64,000 nucleotides of DNA from Gari tellinella. Taxonomy: Eukaryota > Mollusca > Bivalvia > Cardiida > Psammobiidae. The position numbers and the translations under genes were made by a program. Shown piece by piece: positions 20,914-32,338 of this stretch. The notes under the pieces were generated by a model. That model was given only the letters and a program-made list of their open reading frames with translations, was not told the DNA's origin and did no database searches. The DNA is taken from assembly GCA_922989275.2 (NCBI GenBank), contig OV277871.1, forward strand, positions 5,332,001 to 5,396,000, in the 5' to 3' direction. Numbering within the stretch: position 1 is the stretch's first letter; each line of letters opens with the position of its first letter.

Positions 20914-21181
20914 CTGAGCAAACTGGGAATGACCCCATACCTCTTTCCTGTACAAGGCAACATGCTAGAGGTTGTACATTTAAACCTAGACACATAGTTC
21001 TAGCTATACTTATTGTTCAAGTACATGTAAAGGTACATGGCCCCATACCTATTTCCTGTACAAGACAACAAGGTAGAGGTACTGTAAAAATCCTAAATAT
21101 TGGGACACACTGTGTAATTCATATAACAATCCTAAATATTGGGACATCCTGTTTAACTATTGTAACAATCTTAAATATTGG

Positions 21182-22410
21182 GTAGGAATGTCAAAGAATT
21201 CCTAAAACGGCATTCAAATATTCGAAAGTGCTATCCGAATAGTATTCGGATGTTCTGTTTTATGTACCTCAAATATCCTAGATCCTGTATACACAGCCTA
21301 TGTTTCATGCATAGTAGTGGTATAGGTGTCTTAGTTACTACATATCCGCATATTAAACCTCTCTGGCGGAATAACATTGCATCATTTAGTCAAAGCAGAC
21401 TTTGTTGTTTACATATATTCAAAAGATGCCTAGATATGATTTTATGGTGGTGATTTGCAAGGCAAATAATTTGTTTCGATTTACAATAAATCTGCTTTCT
21501 TGCGAGTAAGCATCATGGTACCATGATTAGAGCTCATTCGTAAAATTGACTTTGTCTCTTTCAGCGGTTCGAGTAACATATTTGAGGAAATAATAAAAGA
21601 GTTTTTATTTAAATAAAACGATATACGACTTTGTTATCACTTACTGATAAGTTATTACACCCAATTAACTGCTCCTGGACACACAGTTCGATCTATATGT
21701 ATTTTCTCAAGTAAATAGCTTTTAAAATATTTTGTTGAAGAAATCCAAATCAAGGCATTTAGCTGATGAAATTGCGTATATATTGGCTGTGTATTCTGTT
21801 AGGCTATGTGTAAAGTTGGTAATTATACTTTTTTGTGCTTTTCTTTTCTTGATTGACAGTTTCTGTATGAATATCCAATCAGCATCGAATGCATTTACGT
21901 GACAAGATACTGTCAATCAGTATGATACCATGATTAGATAATCAATGGTTTATTTTAGGGTCTTAATCTTACATATTCGTGTATCGGTACTATTTGTCTG
22001 AAAGTACATGAAACCAATTAGTGGACCCCCTCTACTCAACTCCATCAGGGTCCGTGAATTATACACTGACGTAGTAGAAGTTTCAAACAAACGCAAACAC
22101 AGTGGGATCTATAATCGTGTATTCTTTTTGTTTTTTAAAGTCTATACAGGTAAGCATTCTTTACACGCCTAAGTCGTCGAGTAACTATCACACATTGACA
22201 CTTGTTGTAAAAACAAACAAAAAGCGGGATAAAAGGGATGTGATGAGATGTTTAACTAGCAATGCTTTATATAGCCCAATGTGGAATAGTACATTTATTT
22301 AAATAATTTTTTCTTACGAAAACAAAAATCTATAGTTTTGAAATTAGATCTCAATAGTGATCTTCTATCCGTATATTCGGTTAAGTATTCGACTATTCGT
22401 TGACATCCCT
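21182..22410. mobile_element. hAT-like element with ATTCG-rich ends
   Basis: Left TAGGAATGTCAAAGAATTCC and right (reversed) TAGGGATGTCAACGAATAGT fit hAT termini. Both subterminal regions have ATTCG motifs (AATAGTATTCGGA; CGGTTAAGTATTCGAC). No transposase frame; flanks show no clear 8-bp duplication. Confidence 0.55.
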
Positions 22411-22519
22411 AATATATGTACCTGTATTGGGACATCCGGCATATAAAAAACAACATTGTTTTACATTTTCAACACTGTAGATGAAGGGGATTGAACAATG
22501 ATGTAAAAATGGGGAATTC

Positions 22520-23220
22520 AAGCCCAATTCCTTATTCTTTCTTGTTTTAAACAAAATTAAACAAAAAAGAAATGCAATAAAATGTTGAAAATGGTTGATT
22601 TGTTTCTTAATGTAGACGATTTTGAGGCTTATCAGTTGCCAAGTTCCTTAAAATTGACTCAGAAGTGTTTGTAATAGCCATCTTTGTTTCAGCTAAAAAA
22701 CATTTATCTGGAAAGAATGTATATCATACTTGTGACTGTTTCTATTCTCCTTGGATGTGAAGTAAGCTTTAGTGACCAAGTTATAGACCTTGTCTCCAAT
22801 GTCTCGTTCCACATTGCTCCCAGTGGAAACAGTCTGAAAAGACAGGTAATTAGTGCTACAGATAAGGGGAGTATTTCAAAAATTAAAATCTTTATGTCTG
22901 CACCAAATCCTATGGTGTCACTACATATTAGAATAGTCTCGAAGAGACAATTCTAATGAGTAGTAGCACCATAGGGTTTGGTGCAGACATAAAAGAGAAA
23001 CTGTTTACTCCAAAAAATCTGGAGGTCGCCAATATATAGATTCTTGATTTAGTGTGTACATGCACTGGACAATTTCTATACAGTGGGAAAGATGTTATTT
23101 TTCCCCATAATATGCATGCTAAAAACCTTTTGCCCACTGCAAACAGTATTGAAGCCAGATAAGCCGCCATGTTATCCGGCATCTGATCAGGTTCCAAACT
23201 GTTTGTCACTGGGATTAAAC
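22520..23220. repeat. H3 fragments around an H4 copy
   Basis: An H3 piece at 22525-22680, a near-complete H4 at 22858-22998 (palindrome AATAGTCTCGAAGAGACAAT) and an H3 piece with palindrome at 23140-23205. Confidence 0.65.
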
Positions 23221-23439
23221 ATAATGGTCAGCATTTCCAAATAATTGTTTTCTTCATTTTAGAGCACTGTGTTTAACTTCACTGAAAGAATACTTTCTCC
23301 AATGTAACAGTCTACAAAATAAGTGTTTTTGCTTTGGTCATATTTTCTATAGAAAATGAATTTGTATAAATTAAAAGCTAAGTAATTCTGTTATGTTACC
23401 TGACTTTGAAGTTTGAATGATTACAAAAGATAATGTCAA

Positions 23440-24072
23440 CATTTAACCTATTACCCTATAATATAATATGAACTATCAATATATATCCTAGATGATGGTA
23501 TCTTAAAGCAGACTGAAAGTAAAGCAGAATGCACTTTAAGGCACATTCTGCTTTACTTCAACCTCCTTTACCCATTACCCCACAGCCTGTTTCTAGTTTT
23601 GAAGACAGATGAATACTTAACCCATTACCCTATAGCTTGTTTATAGTTTTGAAGATAGGTGACCACTTAAAGCAGGTTGAAAGTAAAGCAGAATGTGCCT
23701 TAAGGCACATACTGCTTTACTTTCAGCCTGCTTTAAGCTAACATTTGCTTGAATATAGAAAATATTTCCTCTGGTAAATATCTATGAAGGTATAATTGGG
23801 AACTATTTTCTTTAATGTAAGAATGAATTAAAAGCGTAAAAAGATGTATATATGTGGTATAGGGTTAAAGCAGGTTGAAAGTAAAGCATACTGCGCCTTA
23901 AGGTGCATTCTGCTTTACGTTCAGCCTGCTTTAAGCTTCTATCTACTAGGATAAAGAAAATATTTCTTACGATACATACTTCTAACTGTATAATATGGAA
24001 CTATTTTCTTCATTGAAGGAATAAAATAAAGGCGTAAAAAAGAGTTTATTTATTTATTGGATAATGGGTTAA
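23440..24072 (+). mobile_element. Cluster of H1 copies
   Basis: Hairpin centres lie near 23540, 23700 and 23900. The middle copy (left end ACCCATTACCCTATAGCTTG at 23618) runs directly into another hairpin at 23868, whose 3' half ends TTATTGGATAATGGGTTAA. At 23571 one H1 begins inside another's CTTTA arm. Confidence 0.75.
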
Positions 24073-24175
24073 GTGGTCATCCATCTTCAAAATTAGAAAC
24101 ATACTTTGGGGTAATGTGTTTTCACATTGTGGTATATTGTCAAATACTGCACATGGATCTTCAATTAGGTGGTCA

Positions 24176-24375
24176 CTTAACCCATTGCAGAATAGACTGT
24201 TTCTAGTTTTGAAGCACTTAAGCAGGTTGAAAGTAAAGCAAATTGGGCCTACAGGCACTTTCTTCATTACTTTCTGTCTGCTTTAAGCTACAATCTGCTA
24301 GAATATAGAAACTTTTTCTTATTGTGCATATTCACGACTGTATATAGTGGAAGTATTTTCATTAGTGGAAGAATA
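24176..24375 (+). mobile_element. H1 copy beside exon 9
   Basis: Left CCCATTGCAGAATAGACTG, diverged hairpin, right TTAGTGGAAGAATAAG. Confidence 0.7.
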
Positions 24376-24417
24376 AGATACATATGATACATCTCCTAGT
24401 GTTGAAGTATGCCTTAC

Positions 24418-24516
24418 CTCAGCCTCTGACATCAGCATACTATCAGTCATGTTTCTAAATGTTCCATACATATGATACATCTCCTTGATCACCCCTGAGA
24501 TCATGTCTCCTGTCAC
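24418..24516 (-). CDS. Exon 9 of WD40-like gene
   Basis: This 99-nt exon is phase 0 on both sides, giving residues 544-576. The peptide VTGDMISGVIKEMYHMYG then TFRNMTDSMLMSEAE is a Met-rich helix. The donor is GTAAGG. H1 copy 24176-24375 ends about 43 bp past the donor. Confidence 0.83.
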
Positions 24517-24669
24517 CTATAAAAACACAAGGTAAACATATTCAAACTCCCGAAATTCGAAATCTCTTAAGTCAAACATACCCGTATTTCAAAGTTAAAA
24601 CATGGCTTACCCTTAAGTCAAACATAACAGTATTTCAAAGTTAAAACATTGCTAGTTAGCCACGTTATA

Positions 24670-24900
24670 TATAATTTAGACATATGGGTAACTCGATGAT
24701 GTGTATGGAAGTGCCAGGATCCAGAGGGAGAGGGAGGCCGAGGAAGACTTGGTTGGAATGTGTCGAGGCTGACATTAAGACATGCAGCCTCGACGGCATT
24801 GATCCGCAAAATAGAGAAGCCTGGAGGTTAGGTGTGGGAAACTCTAGCCGCCTGCTGCCTACCCCTGTAGGGACACCCGCAGCAGTTGAAAAATAAACTC
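24670..24900 (+). pseudogene. LINE ORF2 extreme C-terminus
   Basis: The frame 24684-24896 holds GSRGRGRPRKTWLECVEAD, with CSLDGIDPQNREAWR. GRPRKTW followed by an NREAWR-type motif is the usual end of LINE ORF2 proteins in invertebrates. The TAA is followed by TAGTTAGTAGTTAGTAG, a possible simple 3' repeat. 5'-truncated. Confidence 0.65.
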
Positions 24901-25037
24901 AGGATTTAGTTAGTAGTTAGTAGTTTGACGTAAGCAAGATTAAGTCATCCAAATTCAACTTACAGAATACATATTATTTTGATTTAAACGAGTTCCAAGT
25001 ATTGCATTTTCACCGTATGTATTGTACCCTTCACATG

Positions 25038-25478
25038 TACACTGTTTGTAAATAATGAGTATACTTGTCCCTTGGGTTGAATGTGTTAACCCTAATTCAA
25101 GGGGTTCAAGTACACTGTTTGTAAATGACGAGTATACTCATCAATAGAGTTGAATGTGTTAATCCTAATTCAAGGGATTCAAGTACACTGTTTGTAAATG
25201 ACGAGTATACTCATCAATAGAGTTGAATGTGTTAACCCTAATTCAAGGGATTCAAGTACACTGTTTGTAAATGACGAGTATACTCATCAATAGAGTTGAA
25301 TGTGTTAATCCTAATTCAAGGGATTCAAGTACACTGTTTGTAAATGACGAGTATACTCATCAATAGAGTTGAATGTGTTAACCCTAATTCAAGGGATTCA
25401 AGTACACTGTTTGTAAATGACGAGTATACTCATCAATAGAGTTGAATGTGTTAATCCTTATTCAAGGGATTCAAGTCA
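25038..25478 (+). repeat. 73-bp tandem array derived from an H2 end
   Basis: Six units spaced 72-73 bp (GTACACTGTTTGTAAATGAC, GAGTATACTCATCAATAGAG, GTTGAATGTGTTAA). GAGTATACT and GTGTTAACCC belong to H2 left ends, so the array probably arose by expansion of an H2 end. Confidence 0.88.
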
Positions 25479-25519
25479 CAATCAAGTGTAAACTCTACTA
25501 CATGTATATGGTTACTCAC

Positions 25520-25619
25520 GTCCAACTGGATACCCTCGGCCATCAACTGAACAGCTCTCTTCTCAGCCAGGGCCTCTGACTGTCTTATCTTCCATTGTCT
25601 GTCCTCATGTAACATGGCT
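25520..25619 (-). CDS. Exon 8 of WD40-like gene
   Basis: This 100-nt exon has phase 2 in and phase 0 out, giving residues 510-543. The peptide AMLHEDRQWKIRQSEALAEK then RAVQLMAEGIQLD is charged helix. The donor is GTGAGT. The 73-bp tandem array 25038-25478 ends about 40 bp past the donor. Confidence 0.83.
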
Positions 25620-25884
25620 CTAAAAGAGAACTGTCCATGAAAACTACTAGTCATTTTGGGCTAGCCTGTGGGGACTAACTTCAGCTCCATTCACTGTTCA
25701 GATGTTGAAACTATCTCTGTTAAGCACAGTTAACCCCATATTGTCTCCTTTGATCTATACAACGCTCACCGAACAACTACCCAATTCAGAAGCAAGCAAA
25801 TACCGCCGTTTTTTCTCCAGAGTTTTGACTCTGACCCGAGATGGCATACTTACATGTATCTAGTACAGTAGAATGACAGTTTAA

Positions 25885-26129
25885 CCAATTACCCCATAAA
25901 TACAACTTTTTATACCTTTAATTAATTCCTCTACTGAAGAAAATGGTTCCAATTTATACTGTCACAAATAAAAATCATAAGAAATATTTTCTATATTCTA
26001 GCAGATAATAGCTTAAAGCAGGCTAAAAGTAAAGCAGAATGCGCCTTAAGGCGCATTCTGCTTCACTTTCAACCTGGTTTAAGTGGTCACATATCTTCAA
26101 AACTAGAAACAGGCTATGGGGTAATGGGT
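25885..26129 (-). mobile_element. H1 element, complete, TTAA flanks
   Basis: TTAA lies at 25881-25884 and 26130-26133. The hairpin 26018-26083 has a perfect GCGCCTTAAGGCGC apex. A good reference copy of 245 bp. Confidence 0.9.
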
Positions 26130-26250
26130 TTAAACAAGATGAATGTGTTAAACAGAGAAAACTTAACATTAGAGGTATGTTTAAAAGTGTGACGTCTGAC
26201 AAAATCATAGACCCATTCATGATGTCCTTGTTTCCTCGTTTATGACTTAC

Positions 26251-26336
26251 TTATAGGTGCCTTTCTCCAGAATATCATCGTGGTCAAAGTATAGGTTGAG
26301 AAAATCCTCCACAACATCTTTAACAATATCCCGACA
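26251..26336 (-). CDS. Exon 7 of WD40-like gene
   Basis: This 86-nt exon has phase 0 in and phase 2 out, giving residues 482-510. It reads CRDIVKDVVEDFLNLYFDHD then DILEKGTYK, a predicted amphipathic helix. The donor GTAAGT is perfect. H4 copy 26361-26539 starts 25 bp upstream of the acceptor. Confidence 0.83.
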
Positions 26337-26360
26337 CTGAAATAACAGATCACATGATAT

Positions 26361-26539
26361 CAGCGCTCCATATAAGAGGGAGTAAACTGAACAAATCCAA
26401 CATTTTCTCACTCATTTCAGCACCAAATTCTATGGTGTTACTACTCATTAGAATCATCTCGAAGAGTAGTGACACCATAGGGTTTAAAACAGAAATAAAG
26501 ATTTTAGTTTTTGAAATACTCCCCTTATCTGGAGCCCTG
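26361..26539 (+). mobile_element. H4 element, complete
   Basis: The TIRs are CAGCGCTCCATATAAGAGGG and, reversed, CAGGGCTCCAGATAAGGGGA. The apex is shortened (AATCATCTCGAAGAGTAG). Confidence 0.8.
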
Positions 26540-26785
26540 CACAATATCCATATAAACATTTGGTCATCACAGTCAGGCCAAGTACATTCTAAATAGTTCC
26601 ATGTAAAACCCTCTCCTTCATTCTAATTCATACAAGTTGTCTGTATATCAAATCAATAAAGCATACAAAATGTACATACAAATTATTTGTGTAAGGCTTG
26701 TCACTGCTTAAAGCAAAATGAAAGTAAAGCAGAAAACTCCCAACAGAACATTGAATCCTAATTTAAGTGTGTTCATCAGGAAGGT

Positions 26786-26806
26786 GGGGGGGGGGGGGGG
26801 GGGGGG
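26786..26806 (+). repeat. 21-base G homopolymer
   Basis: An uninterrupted G run sits 46 bp from the exon 6 donor. On the gene's strand it is a C run. Confidence 0.9.
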
Positions 26807-26851
26807 CAATTTTGCAGTTTGCAGTGGAAAGGGGTAAGAAGGGCTACATAC

Positions 26852-26951
26852 CATCAAGAAGTCCTCAATTTGCCAGGGCTCATAACTCTGCACACCCAGC
26901 TCACCATTGTAAGGTTTCCTGTAGTAGTCATAGTGATGCTGCAAGTCTTCC
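26852..26951 (-). CDS. Exon 6 of WD40-like gene
   Basis: This 100-nt exon has phase 2 in and phase 0 out, giving residues 448-481. The peptide contains EDLQHHYDYYRKPYNGELG and YEPWQIEDFLM. The donor is GTATGT and the acceptor TTACAG. A 21-G run (26786-26806) lies 46 bp past the donor. H5 copy 26984-27189 lies 33 bp on the acceptor side. Confidence 0.83.
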
Positions 26952-26983
26952 CTGTAAGATAATACCGGTAGTTTAAATAATTA

Positions 26984-27189
26984 CAGTAAAACCTCTCTAT
27001 TACGACCACTAAATTATGTTAATTATTAGGGTGTTTACGATAGGTGACCGCTTAAAGCAAGGTGACAGTGAAACAGAAAGCTCCTATAGGAGCTTTCTGT
27101 TTCACTGTAACCTTGTTTTAAGCTGTCACCTGTCTATTATACACTCAATTAGCCTTCGTTTTAGTGGTCGTAATAGAGAGGTTTTACTG
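26984..27189 (+). mobile_element. H5 element, complete, TA flanks
   Basis: TA lies at 26982-26983 and 27190-27191. The TIR CAGTAAAACCTCTCTATTAC is exact at both ends, and the hairpin has a GCTCCTATAGGAGC apex. The best H5 copy here. Confidence 0.9.
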
Positions 27190-27296
27190 TATATAGATGT
27201 CATTCTAGCATTAACCCCTTTACTGATGTTGTAGGTCTTCCCTGTAAGGAAATAGTTGAAACATATAAATCTCATTCTGATATTAACCCTCTACTC

Positions 27297-27530
27297 TATA
27301 GCTGGTTTCTTTGTTTTAAAGACAGGTGAACACTTAAAGCAGGTTGAAAGTAAAGCAGAATGCACTAAAGATTAATTCTGCTTTATTTTAAGCCTGCTTT
27401 AAGCTACCATCTGCTAGGATACAGGAACTATTTCAAATTTTACATATTCATTACTGTATAAAATATAACTTTTTTCTTCAGTGGTGGAATTAATTGCATA
27501 AAAAGGCCTATCTATGAAGTAAAGAGTTTA
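27297..27530 (+). mobile_element. H1 element beside exon 5
   Basis: TTAA lies at 27293-27296. The hairpin has an AAAGATTAAT apex. The right end GAAGTAAAGAGTTTA is diverged. Confidence 0.78.
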
Positions 27531-27551
27531 TTAGATTTTACTGTATAATAC

Positions 27552-27671
27552 CTCATCTTCCATATTTTAGTCATGGTGTCCGGCATCTGGTTGACAGCAT
27601 TCTTGATGAGACTGTCAACCCCTTGCACTTCACGGCCCATTTCAGGAACCGGCCTCTCTCGACTTCCACCT
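27552..27671 (-). CDS. Exon 5 of WD40-like gene
   Basis: This 120-nt exon has phase 2 in and out, giving residues 408-448. The peptide includes GGSRERPVPEMGREVQ and NAVNQMPDTMTKIWKM. The acceptor must be GTAG ending at 27672. The stronger-looking CAG four bases upstream would put TAG in frame. The intron between exons 4 and 5 is 6.8 kb and filled with H1-H5 copies. The donor GTATTA lies 20 bp from the H1 copy ending at 27530. Confidence 0.78.
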
Positions 27672-27720
27672 CTACCTGTAGTATATAACAGAGAAATTGT
27701 TACACACCATTATGAACCAG

Positions 27721-27802
27721 GGGCCTGTTTCATAAAACTTTGTACGAAAAATGTTGTTGTAAGTCAGATTATAAAAGTCTCAAGTTTTATGAAACAGGCC
27801 CC
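27721..27802. mobile_element. H7 mini copy, 82 bp
   Basis: GGGCCTGTTTCATAAAACTT and its inverse flank only GTACG and TGTAAGTCAGATTATAAAAG, so the copy is essentially a single foldback. Confidence 0.8.
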
Positions 27803-28014
27803 AGCAGTACTGTATTTTAGCATTACATGTATAGTTAAAACTGTACACAACGTAACTCTTTCAACACCATGGACCTGTTTAAAACACACTCATTATATTT
27901 GCAAAAGTGTAGCCCCAGATCAGTGTACTCTTCACAGGTACACTGTAAAGGACACATATACAGTTTTATATACATCTCTAGGGGTTAACGGGTGTAGCAG
28001 CTATATTGAACACA

Positions 28015-29090
28015 ACAAATAAATATTTGGCGAAATTTTCATGTCTAGACTTAAATACATGTGAGTACATAAAGAATGTACTGATACATTTAATCCTACA
28101 TCATTTCTCATAAATATTCATGTGCTATTAATATCACTACATTTGCATATATTCAAATGCAACAGGTCAAGGTTCAAGGCCATTTCATGTATAGCAGTTC
28201 AGTCTAACACTATTCATACATAATAAACCTATACCTACACCTGCTTACAAGAACTTAACCCTATCCTCCATAGTCATATGTCTAACTCACTTTAATAAAA
28301 CTGTTTTTATGGCAGGTTGCTGCTTAAATTAAGATGAAAGTAAAGCAGAAAGCTCCTGTAGGAGCTTTCTGCTTTACTTTCATCTTGATTTAAGGTTCCA
28401 CCTGTATTTAACCATATTAAAAAATATTGATGTGTGTCACTTATTAGGAGCAGGCAAAGGAATGCTAAGGCATTTCTTTGGAGGAAAAGGGTTAAGATGA
28501 ATTTGCACAATAAAATTGATCCAGATCAGACAAAATGAATCTAACTGGATTGATCAATACACAACTGTTTGCCATGCAAATGTTTTAGTTTTTTAAATGA
28601 AACTTTAAATGAAACTTGAAAAACAAACCCAGATGACGACTTGAGAATTAGATGATGTTATAGCAAGAGAAAGGGTTGAATTCAACTGCTATTTACATTT
28701 CTCCCACAGGTCTTTTGTATTCTTTGCATAGCTATACCCTTTCTCATGCTAATAACATACGTGTATATTGATGTTGGACTTTTTACAAGAAAGACAACTT
28801 GTTTTCAAAGCAAAATTTATTTTTGAATTTTTTTTTTTACATTTTTAGCATGAACAGGGTTTTTGTTAACAATATGTGTCTGTAATTAAAACCTTAAATC
28901 GAGAAGCTTGACATCAGATCTGGATCGTTACTGTTTGACACTCAGTAAACTATCATTTTCTACACACCAAATACAAGAATTGAAGAATATGAATGCCCAT
29001 GAAGATCTAAATCACCTAAAAGCTTATGTGAGGATATAAAGCCTCCATTGACTGGGAAATATTGACAAAATTCAATACCAAAATTTAATA
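28015..29090. other. Mostly unassigned intron, one H5-like hairpin
   Basis: An H5-type palindrome lies at 28318-28400 (GCAGAAAGCTCCTGTAGGAG apex). Short H3-like pieces occur near 28545-28575 and 28910-28950. Nothing coding. Confidence 0.55.
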
Positions 29091-29091
29091 C

Positions 29092-29255
29092 AGTAAAACC
29101 TTTGTCAATCTAGCTAAAGCTTGAAAGAAGACTCATAGACTGATAGCAAAACAGAAGTTTAATGCAGAAAAAAAGTAATGCAGAAAGCTCCTGTAGGAGC
29201 TTTCTGCATTACTTTTGTCCTGCATTAAGAACCCACAAGATTTTACAGACATCCA
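29092..29255 (+). repeat. H5 copy, variant hairpin
   Basis: CAGTAAAACCTTTGTCAATC opens it. The hairpin arms AATGCAGAAAGCTCCTGTAG and inverse replace the usual AACAGAAAG arms. The right TIR is lost. Confidence 0.65.
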
Positions 29256-29399
29256 TGCTTGTTTATTAAACAAGTACTAACCACAGGTTTGACTATACCA
29301 AGGGAATGTTTACCTATCAATTGAACATTGAAGCTGTTGAATGCTAGATTTACAAAATTATTCAAATCAATTTGAAATCAGACGATATACCGTTATATG

Positions 29400-29525
29400 C
29401 TAAATATACCGTGGTGAAGGCGTTATTCTTTGTTGATAAATGCTTTTATGCTGAATCACTTGTAGCTTGATCAGATGCAGGGTAACCCGGCATCTGATCA
29501 GACTCCAAACTATTTGTCACTAAGA
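29400..29525 (+). repeat. H3 fragment with palindrome
   Basis: TTGATCAGATGCAGGGTAAC and CCGGCATCTGATCAGACTCC form the hairpin. Ends are missing. Confidence 0.65.
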
Positions 29526-29840
29526 TTGAAAAAATCCTCATCATTTTCAAGACATTGCTATTTTCTACATTTCTTTGCTTTTCATTTTGTTTAAACAGGA
29601 AAGAGAAACATCTCCTTCACTGTATCGTCATATGTTAAACATTTGCAATAAACCTATTCAGTTATTCAATCCTAACTCTTGTGTGTGCCTGTATACAAAA
29701 TCAACAACCCCCACCACTCAAAAGAAGACAGGTATTGGGCTTAAACAGGATGAAAGTAAAGTAGAAAGCTCCAGTAGGAGATTTGCTTTACTTTCACCTT
29801 ACTTTAGTTAGCATCTGTTCTGAGCAATTTTAAACATTAA

Positions 29841-30079
29841 CCCCATAGCCTGTTTCTAATTTTGAAAACAGGTGACCACTTAAAGCAGGTTGAAAGTAAA
29901 GCAGAATGCACCTTAAGGTGCATTCTGCTTGACTTTCAACCTGCTTTAAGCTACCTTTAGCTAGGATATAGAAAATATTTCTTATAAATGGTATATATTC
30001 ATGACTGTATAAAGTGGAACTGTTTTTTTCAGAGGAGGAATAAATCAAAAGCGCTAATAGGCACTTCTACGAGGTATAG
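29841..30079 (+). mobile_element. H1 element
   Basis: TTAA lies at 29837-29840. The hairpin 29880-29950 has a GCACCTTAAGGTGC apex. The right end is GAGGTATAGGGTTA. A second H5-like hairpin (29740-29810) precedes it. Confidence 0.82.
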
Positions 30080-30473
30080 GGTTATAAAGCTTTATCCTGA
30101 GTGGTCATAAACATTATGATTTGTACAGGTAAGGAAAAAGTCACTAAAACTGTTTAAGATATTTAGGAAATCATTTCACACTTTTCACTGACATATAGAA
30201 TTTTCTAGGTGAAAACAAACAAACAAATTCTCATTAAAGAAAAATGAAACTTTATATTGAAACAGGACTATTCTTTTTAATGTTTGGTTAAATCCATTTT
30301 AACCAAAATAAACAAACTACTAGAGTCGTAGAGAGCACATTACAATGACAAATATATTTATGTCCAAATGTTAAATCAGCACTTATACCTATGGTATTAA
30401 GAGTCAATAATCCTACAATATAGAGAGTAAATAATCAATAATTATCAATACAAGACTTTCAAGACTGTCTTAA

Positions 30474-30716
30474 CCCTTTGAACCCTAGTCCCGCATATAG
30501 GCGTCTTTTTCAAACAGTGAACATGTGAATAGAACACTTGTCCTATGCAAACAGTGAAGACCCAGATCAGAGGGCTCCGAAAGGAGCCCTCTGATCAGGG
30601 TCTTCACTGTTTGTCATAATGCCAAACATTGACAAAAACAACCCTTGAAAGTCAGAAATGGACTAGACTTAAATGGAAACTGGAATTGTCCATTAAAAGC
30701 TTCAGGGAGGAAAGTG
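30474..30716 (+). mobile_element. H2 element, complete, TTAA flanks
   Basis: TTAA lies at 30470-30473 and 30717-30720. It is nearly identical to the copies at 406-647 and 39027-39269, which suggests recent activity. Confidence 0.9.
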
Positions 30717-30829
30717 TTAACCCCTATTTACAATAAAAATCCTAAAAATTGGGACACCCTTTGTAGCTGCTGTAACAATCACAAAAGTTGAACTATATGC
30801 TTTTATCACACAGTAATTTGTCCAAAAGG

Positions 30830-30915
30830 TGCAAACTTGCATTGAAAACATTGTAGATCCAGATCAGACTGCTCCTTCAAGAGCAGTCTGATCAGGATCT
30901 ACACTGTTTGTTAAT
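30830..30915 (+). repeat. H2-type palindrome only
   Basis: TGTAGATCCAGATCAGACTG, GCTCCTTCAAGAGCAG and the mirror arm. Outer parts are not recognisable. Bases 30920-31270 are unassigned. Confidence 0.65.
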
Positions 30916-31281
30916 GCCTGTCTGCCCCAATACTTTTTAGATTCATTATGGTATGCTTATAAAATATCACCTGCTTTTAGAACGTCATGACAAAGTAAAA
31001 ATGTTCATTTTCTTTCTGTAAAAACATCCAGAAGAGTTTGGATCCTAATTTGTTGCAAAGATAATTTAATTTTTTTTGTCAATTGCCAGTCTTGTCATTT
31101 TAAAGTAAAAACAGATCAATCACTTTTAGCTATACAAAGAAATAATTCAGACTCTTGAATATTTTCTATATTGGTAAACATTTTGGTAAAACAGTTGATT
31201 GATTGATTTTATTTTGGCAATAGTTAACCCTTTCCTCTATAGCCATCAGTCCAAATCATCTACATGTGTACACTAGTTTAA

Positions 31282-31487
31282 CCCATTACCCCATAAACAT
31301 GCCTTTTTATGCCTTTAATTAATTCCTCTACTGAAGAAAATAGTTCCAATTTATACTGTCAAAAATAAAATTCATAAAAAATATGTTCTATATTCTAGCA
31401 GATACCGGTAATTAGCTTAAAGCAGGCTTTTAGTGGTCACATATCTTTAAAAATAGAAACAGGCTATGGGGTAATGGGTGAACACTT
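31282..31487 (-). mobile_element. H1 element with the whole second arm deleted
   Basis: TTAA lies at 31278-31281 and the right end is GGGGTAATGGGT. Only GCTTAAAGCAGGC remains of the palindrome, so this copy cannot fold. Confidence 0.8.
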
Positions 31488-31680
31488 TTAACCCATATAA
31501 TAGACTGTTTCTAAATTTGAAGACAGTTGATCATTTTCAGCCTGCTTTAAGCTACTATCTGCTAGTATATAGAAACTTATTCTTATGGTGCATATTCATT
31601 ACTGTTTAAATTGGAACTATTTTTTCAAGGTGGAATAAATCAAAGGCAGCAGAAAGGGGTATTTAAAGTGTAAAGGTTAA
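31488..31680 (+). mobile_element. H1 copy abutting the previous one
   Basis: It begins ACCCATATAATAGACTG. The left arm is deleted; the 3' half is normal and ends AAGTGTAAAGGTTAA. Confidence 0.7.
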
Positions 31681-31850
31681 TGCAAGTTGAAAGTAAAGCA
31701 AAATGATCCTAAAAGAGCTTTCTGCTTTACTTTCACCTTCCTTTAAGCTGCCATTTGTATTCAATATATAAATAAATATTCAATTGTGGCTGTCATTTGG
31801 TAGAATAGGTAGAGGTACTCAAATGCGCTTCTATTGAGGAAAGTGTTTAA

Positions 31851-32338
31851 CCATTACCCCATAGCTTGTTTTTAGCTTTGAAGACAGGTAATAACTTAAA
31901 GCAGGTTGAAGGTAAAAGCAGGATGCGCCTTAACCGATTCCCCCATAAATACACCTTTTTACGCCTATAATTTATTCTTCCACTGAAGAAAAGAGTTCCC
32001 TTTTATACAGTCATAAATATGTATCATAAGAAATACTTTTATAACCTAGTAGATAATAGCTTAAAACAGGCTGAAAGTAAAGCAGAATGTGCCTTAAGGC
32101 ACATTTTGCTTTACTTTCAACCTGCTTTAAGTGATCACCTGTCCTCAAAACTAGAAACAGGCTATGGAGTAATGGGTTAAGGCACATTCTACTTTACTCT
32201 CAACCTGCTTTAAGCTACTATCTGCTACCGCTAGAATAAAGAAAATATTTCTTACTGTCCATATTTATTACTGTTTAAAGTGGAACTATATTCCTCAGCT
32301 GAGAAATAAATTAAAGGCTAAAAAAGCGTATATAAGGG
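31851..32338 (+). mobile_element. Outer H1 with another H1 in its hairpin apex
   Basis: Outer TTAA lies at 31847-31850 and 32339-32342. The left arm stops at GGATGCGCC and the right arm resumes at GGCACATTCTACTTTAC. Between them lie TTAA, a complete reversed H1 and TTAA. Confidence 0.88.
31934..32176 (-). mobile_element. Inner H1 inserted at the apex TTAA of another H1
   Basis: 243 bp, TTAA at 31930-31933 and 32177-32180. It has its own intact hairpin (32055-32125, apex GTGCCTTAAGGCAC). This fixes both the element ends and the TTAA target duplication. Confidence 0.9.

Noticed and set aside
27672..27677. Acceptor CAG four bases upstream for exon 5
   Set aside because: Would create an in-frame TAG after exon 4.
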